Made by a program: the position numbers and the translations under genes. Below, one piece after another: positions 45,241-56,208 of a stretch of DNA of 64,000 bases. This DNA comes from Amaurobius ferox. Taxonomy: Eukaryota > Arthropoda > Arachnida > Araneae > Amaurobiidae. The notes beneath the pieces were generated by a model, which was not told the DNA's origin, made no database searches, and was given only the letters and a program-made list of their open reading frames with translations. The DNA is taken from NCBI GenBank assembly GCA_951213105.1, contig OX578153.1:53933020-53997019 (forward strand), given 5' to 3'. Within the stretch, counting starts at the first letter, position 1. Every line of letters begins with the position of its first letter.

Positions 45241-45875
45241 GAAGGATTTTTAGACAGTTTCAGAGGAAGGAAAGAGGACGGATAGATTGAAGGGTGAATT
45301 ATCCGAGTAAGAATTTGATATAGATGAGTGCGGAATTTGCTTAATGGAAGAAAATCCATTTAGATACCACCATGACTAAGAAAAGTCTAGTATCCGGAGT
45401 TAGGCTGCAATACAAGGCGAGGCAAAATAAAGCCAGTGGTAAACATAAAAGCTTTGTAAATCCCTATGTATCCATGCAAGCTTTATCACCATACCACGTA
45501 AAGTTATAAGTATCTGATATATTTGTATTATTATTATGGCCATAATAAATACAAGTGGTTAGTAATATATCCAATTTAGAAATACAGCAGATATTGTATT
45601 AAAATTGAATTAAAAGGTGTTTATGTTCATGATAAGATTTGAATGTGCATTTATAGTATATTAGTGTAATACAAATTATGCTCAGGGCGGTTTTTATAAT
45701 GATTCCCAAAGAAATAAACACTGTGGGTTAGTGCAGCGATATCGGAGGTCTAAAACAAGCGCGAATTCAGTGACTCTGGAATATTGAGCGCCGATGTCAA
45801 ATTGAGAAGAAAACGATCAAGCAGGATACTAACATGGGTAAAAATATCAGACACATATATGGCAACACTGTTGAC
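45241..45875. other. unassigned stretch
   Basis: No feature was recognised before the mariner. Confidence 0.4.
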
Positions 45876-46001
45876 AGACCCATATAATTTCTGGATAGTA
45901 CCAACCTTCAAACGACACGTGTCAAAATTTCATGACATTCTGACGATTAGTTTATAGGTTACAGTGGTTTTAGTAATCCCATTTTTGTAATTTTCAAAAC
46001 A

Positions 46002-47396
46002 GTGGATAAAAAAGGATTTCGTGTGTTGATTAAACATTGTTTTTTGATGGGGGAAAAATACTCTTGAAGCCATACAGTGGCTTGATAAGCGTTATGGAGA
46101 CTCTGCACCAGGGAAATCAACTATTATTGACTGGTATGCTGAATTTAAACGCGGTTGTACAAACACCGATAATGCTGAACGCTCTGGTCGCCCAAAATCG
46201 GCAGTTGTTCCGGAAAACATAAAAAAAGTCCACAAAATAGTTTTGAAAACCCATAAAGTGAAGTTGCGTGAGGTAGCTGACACCTTAAAGATATCAGAAG
46301 GTAGTGTGTTTACAATTTTACACGAAAATTTGAGCATGCGTAAGTTGCTTTCGAAGTGGGTGCCGCGCTTGCTCACACAGGACCAAAAACAACAACGCGT
46401 CGACGATTCAGAGCCCTGTTTGGAGCTGTTCAAGCGAGATAAGAAGGATTTCTTGTGTCGATATGTGACAATGGATAAAACATGGATCCATTACTACACA
46501 CCTGAATCAAAAAGATCGTCAGTTGAGTGGATAACAGCCTGTGAAAGTCGTCCAAAGCGACCCAAAACCCAAAAGTCAGCTGGCAAGATTATGGCATATG
46601 GAAGTTGCGTGAGATAGCTGACACCTTAAAGATATCAGAGGGTAGTGTGTTTACAATTTTACACGAAAATTTGAGCATGCGTAAGTTGCTTTCGAAGTGG
46701 GTGCCGCGTTTGCTCACACTGGACCAAAAACAACTACGCGTCGATGATTCAGAGCACTGTTTGGAGCTGGTCAAGCGAGATAAGAAGGATTTCTTGTGTC
46801 GATATGTGACAATGGATGAAACATGGATCCATTACTACACACCTGAATCAAAAAGATCGTCAGCTGAGTGGATAGCAGCCTGTGAAAGTCGTCCAAAGCG
46901 ACCCAAAACCCAAAAGTCAGCTGGCAAGATTATGGCATCCGTATTTTGGGACGCGCATGGTATTTTGTTCATCGACTATCTTGAGAAAGGTAAAACTATT
47001 AATAGCGAATATTACATTGCATTATTGGATCGATTGAGTGTAGAAATCAAGAAAAAGCGGCCTCACGTGCAAAAGAAAAAGTGCTGTTCCACCAAGATAA
47101 TGCCCAGTATCACAAGTCGATGAAAACGATGGTTAAATTATATGAATTACGCTTCGAATTGCTTCCTCACCTCACCCACCGTACTCTCCAGATCTGGCCC
47201 CTAGCGACTACTGACTTCTTGCAGACATAAAAAAGATGCTCCAGGGAAAGAAATTTTGCTCAAATGAAGAAGTGTTGTCCAAAACTGAGGCCTATTTTGA
47301 GAGCAAAGACAAATCGTTCTTCAAAAAGGCATCGAAAAGTTAGAGAAGCGTTGGAGTGAATGTATCACTCTTGAAGGAGAGTATGTTAATGAATAA
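46002..47396 (+). pseudogene. mariner transposase pseudogene (DD34D type)
   Basis: It begins GTG GAT AAA AAA, where an ATG is usual, giving VDKKGFRVLIKHCFLMG. An extra G at about 46045-46050 shifts the frame, then NTLEAIQWLDKRYGDSAPGK and the HTH region follow to ESRPKRPKTQKSAGKIMA. The 343-bp duplication repeats KLREVADTLKISEGSVFTIL through that point in a new frame. The second copy continues SVFWDAHGILFIDYLEKGK. First Asp: TMDKTWIHYY in copy one, TMDETWIHYY in copy two. Second Asp: FHQDNA, reached only after a frameshift at about 47070. Third Asp: codons for YSPDLAPSDY at about 47180-47210, again frameshifted. A stop follows near 47211. The triad codons survive but no single frame is open. 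Confidence 0.9.
46259..46935 (+). repeat. 343-bp tandem duplication inside the mariner
   Basis: AAGTTGCGTGAG at 46259 recurs at 46602 and both copies run to GGCAAGATTATGGCAT. They differ at roughly a dozen sites by eye. The period is not a multiple of three, so the duplication itself breaks the frame. Confidence 0.92.
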
Positions 47397-47456
47397 AGTC
47401 GAATTTCTAAAAAAAATTGTTTTCTTAGTTAGACCGGAAACTTATTGAGTGGGCTA

Positions 47457-48399
47457 TGTGCATGTTGCTAAAATATCCTTCTTGAAGTACATATATAGCG
47501 TGTTCAAAAATAAGTGGTGTGAAAGGAATTAGTTCCAAATTGCTTGATTAAATGCAGTTGTTCTCCCACCTAAGTTAAGCGATTTCTTGAATTGTAACAG
47601 CCTTGAATAACTCTGAATTGTGGGTGGGTTGTGGATTTTAATTAGCTCTGTGGGTTTTAATTAAAGCTCCCAAGCTAACGCATTAGATTTGCTACAATCC
47701 CGGACGTTGCTTTTGGTTCTGACTTGACGCACTGGTGCAGAAAGAAAATTAAAATAAAGTCTTCTGGGCTTCCAACCTCCTGCTCATGCCATTATGAATC
47801 ATTGTAATACAGTATATAGAAACTATTTATATTCACTTTCATTTCTTCTAATGAAGAACTTTCACAACAAAAATAAAGTTTAGAGATTTATTGGCTAAAA
47901 AATTATTCATTTTTAGAAACGTATAAAATCTAATTCAAGTATAATATTAATATTTAATTAGGTAATAAAACAAATAAAAATTGCGAATGAGTTAGCTTTG
48001 AAATACGAAACCAAAGTATTTCTCATGAATGAAATTTACTAAATTCCCTATAATGAAATGGCATAATATTGCGCATAAAATGTCAAATTTTAACGATAAT
48101 TATTTATTTTTTAATATTATATAACTTCTTGAACGACCTTATTTGAAAAGAAAATGGTTCTCACCAGCTTTTAAAGTCAGTTGTCATTCGTTGTTAAATT
48201 GTGTAAGTTAATATGATTGAAAGTAAAGATTCTTGTTACAATTTTTTTAAATATAAATTTCGAAAGCTTATAGGGATTTCAGATCGATCTGTCACCGCAA
48301 ATATAATCAGAAGGGATTCAATATTCTCTGCTTATAATCGTATATTCTCTGCTTATTCTTTGTGTTTAATCGTTCTAAATTTCATTTGAAATGCTCGTT
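47457..48399. other. unassigned AT-rich stretch
   Basis: No coding or transposon feature was recognised. Confidence 0.4.
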
Positions 48400-48577
48400 C
48401 ATGAAATATCGAGTACACAAACTGACACGAACCGACACACATGTACACAGTCAGCACGAAAACGTTTGATTCGAGTTCAGGTATATTCGGAACGGGTAAA
48501 TTCGTCGAACACTCGACCACGATTTTTCGACCCATACTTCTTCTATACATTTTACTATGTATAAAAGTAAAAATGGA
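48400..48577 (+). mobile_element. B/D-type 3' end fragment
   Basis: CACGAACCGACACACATGTA, AACGTTTGATTCG, TCGTCGAACACTCG, TTTTTCGACCC and a terminal hairpin-like ATACTTCTTCTATACATT/TATGTATAAAAGTA follow the B 3' end order with heavy divergence. No B body precedes it. Confidence 0.65.
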
Positions 48578-48850
48578 CTTCAAAAACGAAAGATAAAATA
48601 GTATACTACGGGACAAATTGTATAAATTTTATTTTTTATACCACAAAAAATTATATAATAATTGTCTAACATGTCTGTAGCTTCCCTTATTCTCTAGAAG
48701 GACCCCCACCCTGCCACCACCACATACTCGGTGACATAGAAGCCAAATTTATCACACTTACGGTATCAAACAATAGATAGAACACAACGGAACTGGATTT
48801 TCAATTTTTTACCCGACGGTGGAGAAAATGAGATGTTTTCAATATCTTTA

Positions 48851-49224
48851 CAGCCCTCACAGTAAAGATCGTCACATGTGTGACAGTGACGTTGTAGTCA
48901 CGTGACACCTGGGTCACAATGTGACATCATATTTGTGACTTCTATCCGACGTTACGTATTAGTAACTTTGTAACTTCATTGTGACTATATTCTGTGACGT
49001 TTTCACAATTTAATGAACTCGTAACAATGTAACGACATTACAATGGCAATTACAATGTGACGTCACAAACAAGTTAATATGCGACGTCACAAACGACCAT
49101 GAAAATGACCAAATTGACTTCGCTGTGACCTCAATATGACATTGCCGATATGACTGCGACGTCCTGTGACGTCCCAAAGTCACAGTGTGACGTAAATCTT
49201 ACGTCACTGTGAAAATAAATGCTG
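48851..49224. mobile_element. Palindrome-rich MITE (GTGACGTCAC motif), 374 bp
   Basis: Ends CAGC...GCTG are flanked by TTA on both sides (48848-48850 and 49225-49227). TCACAGTAAAGAT near the left and ATCTTACGTCACTGTGA near the right are partial inverted repeats. The interior is packed with GTGAC/GTCAC words, including an exact GTGACGTCAC near 49058 and GCGACGTCAC near 49081. There is no coding. A TTA duplication would fit a Harbinger-type MITE, but the ends are not typical. Confidence 0.7.
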
Positions 49225-49599
49225 TTAGTGACCTCCCAGGCGCTCTGCGGTGACTTAAACTAAATCCATGCACACGTGTATTATCAACTGTTTAAGAATT
49301 CTTTGGCCGAGGAGGGGGGCGAATGAAACTTTAAGGGGGGTCGCATTTTTATTTGTCGTATATAAATATATCTAAATGTTGTCACATATATAGAAACTAG
49401 GTTAACGTAAAATGTCTCCGGTGGAGGGACTTCGCCCCTAGACTTTTTATAAGCCCCTCCCTCGAATGATCTAGGATGTTTCAATGCACATTTGTAGTAT
49501 TGACCACTAGATATAATCCAACTGATCAAATTTTAGATTATTATTTTGACGATTATTTTTTACACTAAGCATCGTACATTGTAAAACAAAATAAAACAG
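49225..49599. other. unassigned stretch
   Basis: Short GC-rich patches (GAGGGGGGCG at 49311-49320; GGAGGGACTTCGCCCC at 49422-49437) look like transposon debris. Nothing firm was recognised. Confidence 0.35.
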
Positions 49600-50640
49600 T
49601 TACCTACCAAATTTTGAAATCTTCAGATAATTAGTCTTTCAGCTACATTAGGTACGTAAGATTTCTGTGGGCCATTTCAAAGCAAAGGTAGGGTTTTAAC
49701 ATCTGTATCATACCAAAATCTAATCAGTACCTGGGTATCCCACAAGTGATTCATCTACCACATTTTGCGAAATTTAGTCAATTAGCTCTTCAAATAGAGT
49801 GGTTATATATATTGCATAGACATACGCACACACGCATACGCCAGTTTAAAAATAGTTTTTGCGGGTTTTAGGGTGCTTGAAAAGTTCTGTTTCATCAAAA
49901 ACTCGAACTACGATTTTCAACACGATTCCAATACTTTCACTATTTATTACTATGTATTGTAGGGAAAGTATTAAAAAGAGAAAATAAAAAACGTAAAATT
50001 AAAAGTGTGAGGAATATTAAGTTCGAATTCCAGAGTTCGTTAAAAATTAGAACTGCGATTTTCGACACGATTCCAATACTTTCCCTATATATCACCATGT
50101 ATTGTAGGGAAAGTACTAAAAAGAGAAATTAAAAAACGTAAAATTAAAAAGTGTGCTCAATTATAAGGTCGAAATTCCAGAGTTCGTTAAAAACTCGAAC
50201 TGCGATTTTCAACACGATTCCTATACTTTCCCTATATATTACCATGTATTGTAGGGAAAGTACTAAAAAGAGAAAAAGGAAAAACGTAAAAGAAAAATGT
50301 ACGCGCAATTTTACGTTCGGAATTCCAGAGTTCGTCAAAAACTCCAACTGCGGTTTTCGGCACGATTCCAATATTTTCCCTATGTATTACCATGTATTGT
50401 AGGGAAAGTACTAAAAAGAGAAAATAAAAAACGTAAAATTAAAAAGTGTGCACAATTTTAAGTTCGGAATTCCAGAGTTCGTCAAAAACTCGAACTGCGA
50501 TTTTCGACACGATTCCAATACTTTCCTTATATATTACCATGTATTGTAGGGAAAATACTAAAAAGAGAAAATTAAAAACGTAAAATTAAAAAGTGTGAGC
50601 AATTTTAAGTTCGGAATTACAGTGTCCAAATTGTTACTCC
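49600..50640 (+). mobile_element. Family D copy 2 with amplified hairpin end
   Basis: The body matches copy 1: ACCTACCAAATTTTG, TGTGGGCCATTTCAAAGCAA, TCCCACAAGTGATTC, TAGAGTGG, then a CA-like tract (49827-49838). The 3' end (AAAAACTCGAAC..CGATTTTC..CACGATTCCAATACTTTC ... TAGGGAAAGTA) is then repeated in tandem with a period of about 146 bp. Confidence 0.75.
49880..50640 (+). repeat. ~146-bp tandem array of D-family 3' hairpins
   Basis: AGGGAAAGTA (or a one-base variant) recurs near 49961, 50106, 50252, 50401 and 50547. Each unit has TCCAGAGTTCGT, AAAACTCGAACTGCG, CACGATTCC and the hairpin TACTTTCCCTA / TAGGGAAAGTA around CCATGTATTG, then a linker AAAAAGAGAAAA..ACGTAAAATTAAAA. Short open frames across it are repeat-derived. 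Confidence 0.9.
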
Positions 50641-52199
50641 AATATTGTTACTTCATCATGCATGGTCACAAATTAATACTGATTCATACATTTTAAAAGC
50701 CTTCCAAAATTTCCTACCATGAAAATCATATCACGATTTATTTTAATATAATTTATTTCGCCGAAAACTGTGAGCGTAATGAAAATTCCTGTACTAATAT
50801 TTACTGAACTAACTTTCTCTGAAAAATTTTATCAAAAATTGAATTTTATTTTACAAGGCATTTCAATAAAATCAGTTCTTTAAACACGTAATGTAATCTT
50901 TGATCAAAAATATATTTATGGTAATCAGTTTCTTAATCATCTTTGACTAACTATGATCATTATTCAAAACGCGCAAGTGACTTTGGTTTACTTAAAATAC
51001 AAGTAGAGGCATTAGTGGTCCACAGAGACCGTAAAGCGGGATGCAATTAATTATTATCATTCCAGTTTTATTTGGAAATATTATAAAACTCATTAGTAGT
51101 TTTAACCATTTTATAAATTCTCATTTTCAATTTATAATGATTTACATTTAGTTATTTTTTTTCCTTTCCATATTACCCCGTCTAAAGTAATTTGCAACTA
51201 TGTCACATAAAATGTTCAGAACAAAGTTAATTTATTCTAAGTGCTTTATAGAGGAGATTACAGATATTCAGCACTTGAATTTTTAATTAAAAAGTAATTT
51301 TTTATAAAATAAATTGGTTTTTTTTAATATGTAGGACAAAAAAATTATAGTCATTAGTAGTATACAGTATGGTAATTCTCAGAACAGTACTCTTTCTTAA
51401 TCAGGATGAGTTAGCTTATTTTAATATTTCGAAATTAATTGATACGGAATTTCTTCTTAATGATGTTAGTACTTAAAAAGCATGGTTTCAGAAAATACTT
51501 GGAAAATTCAGAGTAAGGATTATGTAAACAGTTCAATTTATGTGCGACAAACTATATAAACAAATTTTCTTCGTAAAATTGACACTGCATAGAATAAATC
51601 GACGTAGAATCGATCAGTGTTGAATAATAATACACGTGTAGTACTATTGTAATAGTACATGAACTATTTGGAGTCTTAGAGCTTGGAATGTTTAAAACCT
51701 CAGAATTTGAAATGTTTGGGACATTACTGCTTGATTTTATTTTCATTGCAAAAGTTTTTTTTTTTTTTTTTTTTTTTTTTTAATGGGCAGGCACTTGACT
51801 TTCGTCATCATTGCAAAAGTACCATATATAAATTAGTTTCGGTCTTAAAGTATTTTCGATAGATTAGTTGTTGTTTGCAGCTTAGAATTATACACTTTCC
51901 ATTTGAGACTTGTATAAAATACAGTGTGGAGCATAATTTTAAGCTCACTCGCTCTCAACAAGGGATAAACTGTGAACTTGTCTTTACAATCTGAGCTCCA
52001 TCCTCTGCAAATTTGATGCCAGCTGGATTTATTGGGTACTACAGAGATTCACAAAATGTAGCACACAATTTCTTTAGTAAATTTGCTCTTAGGGCACTAT
52101 CATAATAATGTCGTAAAGCCGAATAAAATAGCTTGAGCAGGGTGTATTTATAGCAGAATGCTATAATATTTGCTTATCATACGCTTTGAATCAGACATC
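50641..52199. other. unassigned stretch with repeat H and a poly-T run
   Basis: Repeat H copy 3 lies at about 51055-51200 and a T run at 51755-51782. Otherwise no feature was recognised. Confidence 0.45.
51055..51200 (+). repeat. Interspersed repeat H, copy 3
   Basis: TCATTCCAGTTTTATTTGG, AAAACTCATTAG, TGATTTACATTTAGTTATTT and ATTACCCCGTCTAAAGTAAT follow the order of copies 1 and 2. Confidence 0.55.
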
Positions 52200-52570
52200 A
52201 GACCCTAGCACTGCCAACTTGGAGCTTTTTCCAAGTTCGTGCTTTTTTGTCTTTCCAGACCCCTCAGAAGCCCACAAGATAGTTGTACCACTTGTACACG
52301 TATAGTATCGTCCACGGAACAAAGTCCAACAGAGACGAATTTTCGATTTCTCCTTCGGCTACAGAAAAAATCGGTATTTTTTGAAAATTCTGCAGATCCT
52401 CCTGAAGCCACCAAGATGACCTAGATATAATAACAAAATATTTGCACACTTATACTATCGGTCATGGGCAAAAAATAACGGAGAAGGATTTTCGACTTCC
52501 TTCCCAGGGGCAGACAGGGGTAAAAAAAGACCCTCTAGATGCCATAGGTGACCTATAAAGTTAAAATTTT
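52200..52570. repeat. Degenerate tandem repeat, about 130-150 bp, 2-3 units
   Basis: Corresponding pieces are CCTCAGAAGCCCACAAGAT / CCTCCTGAAGCCACCAAGAT / CCCTCTAGATGCCATAGGT, ACACGTATAGTATCGTCCA / CACTTATACTATCGGTCAT, and GACGAATTTTCGATTTCTCC / GAAGGATTTTCGACTTCC. No coding was recognised. Confidence 0.65.
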
Positions 52571-53169
52571 GCCTACTGGTAAGTTGATATTTTTCAAATT
52601 TTCAATAATGACGACTGTTTTCTATCACCATGCATCGTTAGTACATTGTTAAAAAATGAAACTTATTCAAAATTTCTGTAACTTAAATTTTAAAAATGGT
52701 TAGTTTCTTTGTCTTTGAGACTTTTAAATAAAAGCATTTCAATAATCATTAATTGGAGTGTGACTCTACTCTACTTTCTCATACCAGAACTATTTTTTTT
52801 CCAAATTTTACAAGAAAAAATCTGAAAAATCGATATCGTGGGTTCAAATGATTACAATTATAGTGTGTTACTCTTCGCCTCAAAATGCTTGAAAAAAATC
52901 TTTCGATTGATATCATACTTCACAATGTAACCTCCGGCGGGCAACTTGCCCTCATGGGGAGGGGGGGCTAATGACGTCAGGAACAAAAAATATGTATCGC
53001 AACTATTTTTTTTACAACAATGATTGAAACTATTAAGTCTCATGATTATTGAGCCATAATTGAGCAATTTTATGCGTAATTATGTAAAATTTTGTTCTAT
53101 GCTGTCATGTTAAAAAAATAAAAATATTAGAATAAAATGCAAAGTTTTCACTCGAATTTAAAAATATTC
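52571..53169. other. unassigned stretch
   Basis: A GC-rich patch CCTCCGGCGGGCAACTTGCC lies at about 52930-52949. No feature was recognised. Confidence 0.4.
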
Positions 53170-53430
53170 CATCTAGTTTTAGATATCGAGATAAGTCCAT
53201 TAAGTTCCAGATAAGTCACGTGAAAATCCCTTAATATTTTTGGCTGATATCGTGTACACAAGAAATTGCCCACAGACATCAGACAGACAGACGGATATTC
53301 CTCCCAAAATAGTCAAAACGTATTAACGAAGTCTTAAAACTTATACTGACATCAAAATATCGAAATATAAAATTTTCAAGAAAATCATACTTTCTTTATA
53401 CTACGTATGAGAAAGTGTAAATATTTATAA
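53170..53430 (+). mobile_element. B/D-type 3' end with GACA tract
   Basis: AAGAAATTGCCCACAGACAT, a CAGACAGACAGACGG tract (53282-53296), TCCTCCCAAAATAGTC and the terminal hairpin-like ATACTTTCTTTATACTACGT / TATGAGAAAGTGT near 53388-53420 repeat the B/D end plan, here with GACA instead of CA. Confidence 0.6.
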
Positions 53431-53470
53431 TAGTTCATAATTGATATTGAAAGAAATTCTGTTCCCAATA

Positions 53471-55604
53471 CAGGGTGTCCCAAAAAGATTGAAAAGCGGT
53501 TTAATTCTTTACTTGTTGGAGATAAGTGGTCAATGTAAATTGCAAAAATGTTGAAAGTAAGGTAGGAAATAAGACTACGTTAATGAAATAGTCCTACCAT
53601 TAATTTTCAAAAAGTTAAACTTTTTAAATCTTTATACCACCCCCTTAGGTAAATTAGATCAATCGGAAAATTTTTGTTTTTAATGCAACAAGATTAAAAA
53701 AGTACGCATATCTCTATCTTTAAAATCAACTGAATTATGATAAAGGAAAAAATGTGACTTATGTCACTTTTCCGTACTATGTAAAAGACTATTTGATCGG
53801 TGGACATTGTTTAGATCAAAAATACGTTAATATGTGCCAAATTTTTTTTATTACAAATACATCTAAATAATGCATTATACAGACAGAGATCATATAAAGC
53901 AGTGGTACTCACTAAGCGGTTGGGACCCATAATTAAAATTATCATCCAGTTTTATCTTTTTTATGATATGTTACCAATTTACATTTCTAATTTGATATAG
54001 GGTCCCCATTCACGATGTTCAATTTTCAATTAACTATAACTCGCTCAATTTTAAAGAGACAGACAGATATGCCGTTTTTCAATGGTGTTGTTGCATTAAA
54101 AACAGGAAAGATCAATCATGCTTAAAGCATTGATTATGAAACACTTTCCAACTTCAATGCAATTTTATTTAAAAAAGTCGAAAATGCAATACATTCCTCG
54201 GTAATATTTTAAAACTTATCAGAATACTACATTGATTTATTATATTTGAAAACTTAAACCTTCATTGAAAAAAATGAACTTCATTCAAATGACGGCATTG
54301 AAATATAAATTACCTGGTTTAAATATCTCTAAAATGCAATACATTCCACGGTAATATTTTTAAAGCTATCATAATACTACGATAATTTATTATATTTGAA
54401 AACTTCATCGAAAACAACTGAAATAAATTCAAATGACGTCATAGAAAAAATAACACGCCTGGATCTCTCTATAAAAGCAGGATTTCATTCATAACTTTCT
54501 CCATTTCATTCATCACAATACTATAATAATTTATTTTATTTAAAAATTATGACCATGGAGCTACAATTCATAAACTTTATGCTTAAAACTTTATCGAAAA
54601 AAATCGTCCTTCTGTTTATAAAATCAATTAATATTTCATTCATATCAGCCATGCAGACTCCATGGACTGAATTATTTTGTGTTAAAGAAATACAGTAATT
54701 CTAATACAACTCATTCTACATATTTTGCTGTTTACATTTTACATAGGTGAAAAATAGGCTTAGTTGTAGAAATAATCAAATTTGAATGAAAATTTAAACT
54801 CAAATATATTGTCATTGTGTTGTTTTAGTATGTAGATGCACATAATTTAAGCAAAAATAAAGTAGTTTTAGGACGGATACAACACTCAATATGAATTAAA
54901 ACGAACTTTAAAAAATCACGATTTTGAAATAAGATGGATGCCATATATCATTTTGAAGTGGGTCATGTGATCGTTTCATATCATGGTCACGTGATCGTTT
55001 CATATAAGATGTGTAATTATTATTTTAATTTTTATTTAAAAAACTACTGAATTTATTTCGCTGAATTTTTTTTTATATATTTTATGGAACAATTTGACTA
55101 TTGCCTATAATTTTCGAAGCAATTTGTGAATTTTAAATCCGCTTAAAAAATGTTTGAAAAATTAGGTCCCATAGGGCTCAATGTATTTCATTTTTTCAAC
55201 CCGGGTTCAATCCAAAACTAATTGGGTGATATTATTCATTTATATTCCCATAGGTCCTACAGACTGTCTGAACAACATACTAAAATTTCATTTTGATTAA
55301 GTCATTTTTACGGCAGTTATCGTGCTAACGGACAGACAGACAGACAGACAGAATGAACAAAGTCATAAACACTTTTAAACTTTGTTGTAAAGTGTTAATA
55401 AAAATTTTCTGATTGACCAAATTTGTCTAAGGGGGTCGTATAAAAATTTAAAAAATGTAACTTTTTGAAAATGAATGTGAGGACTATTTCATTAATATAA
55501 TCTTATTTCTTACCCTACTTTCAACATCTTTGCAATTTACATTGACCACTTATCTCCAACACGTAAATAATTAAAGCGCGTTTCAATCTTTTTGGGACAC
55601 CCTG
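53471..55604. mobile_element. TA-flanked element with very long terminal inverted repeats, split by a C copy
   Basis: The ends CAGGGTGTCCCAAAAAGATT and (from the right) CAGGGTGTCCCAAAAAGATT are identical and flanked by TA (53469-53470, 55605-55606). The arms match for about 210 bp before the C insertion and for some 60 bp more beyond it (GTTTTTAATGCAACA.., GCATATCT..). Without the C copy the element is about 840 bp. It has no transposase. TA targeting and the CAGGGTGTCCCA end suggest a Tc1/mariner-mobilised foldback element. Confidence 0.85.
54104..55399 (+). mobile_element. Family C element, copy 9 (complete), nested in the foldback arm
   Basis: Starts AGGAAAGATCAATCATGCTT and ends AACTTTGTTGTAAAGTGTTA. 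It carries the extra internal unit and the doubled CATGTGATCG/CACGTGATCG block (about 54964-54998), and a five-unit GACA tract at about 55332-55351. It interrupts the right arm of the long-TIR element. Confidence 0.9.
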
Positions 55605-55606
55605 TA

Positions 55607-56208
55607 GAAACCCTCTAGTTAATGTACATATAATGTTCGTATCAAGACCAAGCTGAATAATTCGCCGGAAATAGTCACGGTTTATTCAAGATATCTTTAC
55701 TGCGAGTATTGTTAATTGTAATTTAATGCTTTGATATGCGATAATTATTTTTTTAGAAAACATATTTATTAAATAATACACACAACTTGAGTATCTAATT
55801 ATAAATAGTTTTAAACAGAGATTCCTTAACACTGCTATCTTAAATACAGTTTCCATTATAAAGCTCATGTTACATTAAAAGTGAAATCCTGCCTATAAAT
55901 CGTTCGTTTCTTTTTACTGCGTTTACTCCATGATTTTAGTAATCAATTCTCGTTCGCTTTTTTCTCCGAGCAGCTGCTTCTGGCGGCACTCATCTTCTCA
56001 AATATCTTAAGTTGTAGGTGAAAGCCTGTCCCGTTTAATCACTGGTGTATAAAGTAAGGTAATGAATTTTTATATTCTCCACAATACAGTAATAAAGCGT
56101 TCAATAAAGTTAACTGGCTTTTTGTAGGTCTGTAAATAGTGTGTAGAAATTCATGAATACTTTCTTAACTCTGTGATATTTCTGAAAATATTCAAAATCT
56201 AACACTTT
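55607..56208. other. unassigned stretch
   Basis: No feature was recognised. Confidence 0.4.

Larger units (their letters stand above)
45876..47454 (+). mobile_element. mariner transposon with internal duplication
   Basis: The right end AGACCGGAAACTTATTGAGT plus GGGC, followed by TA (47455-47456), matches mariner termini. The left end is degenerate: ACCCATATAATTTCTGGATA near 45879-45898 is the best candidate. The transposase lies between. A direct repeat of 343 bp (46259-46601 and 46602-46935) has expanded the element from the usual length of about 1.3 kb to about 1.6 kb. Confidence 0.85.

Noticed and set aside
46092..46774. Minus-strand frames over the mariner
   Set aside because: They are antisense to the mariner transposase; the two similar frames arise from the 343-bp duplication.
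49880..50640. Possible CRISPR-like array (regular repeats with spacers)
   Set aside because: The whole ~146-bp unit repeats, including the supposed spacers, and the DNA is eukaryotic.
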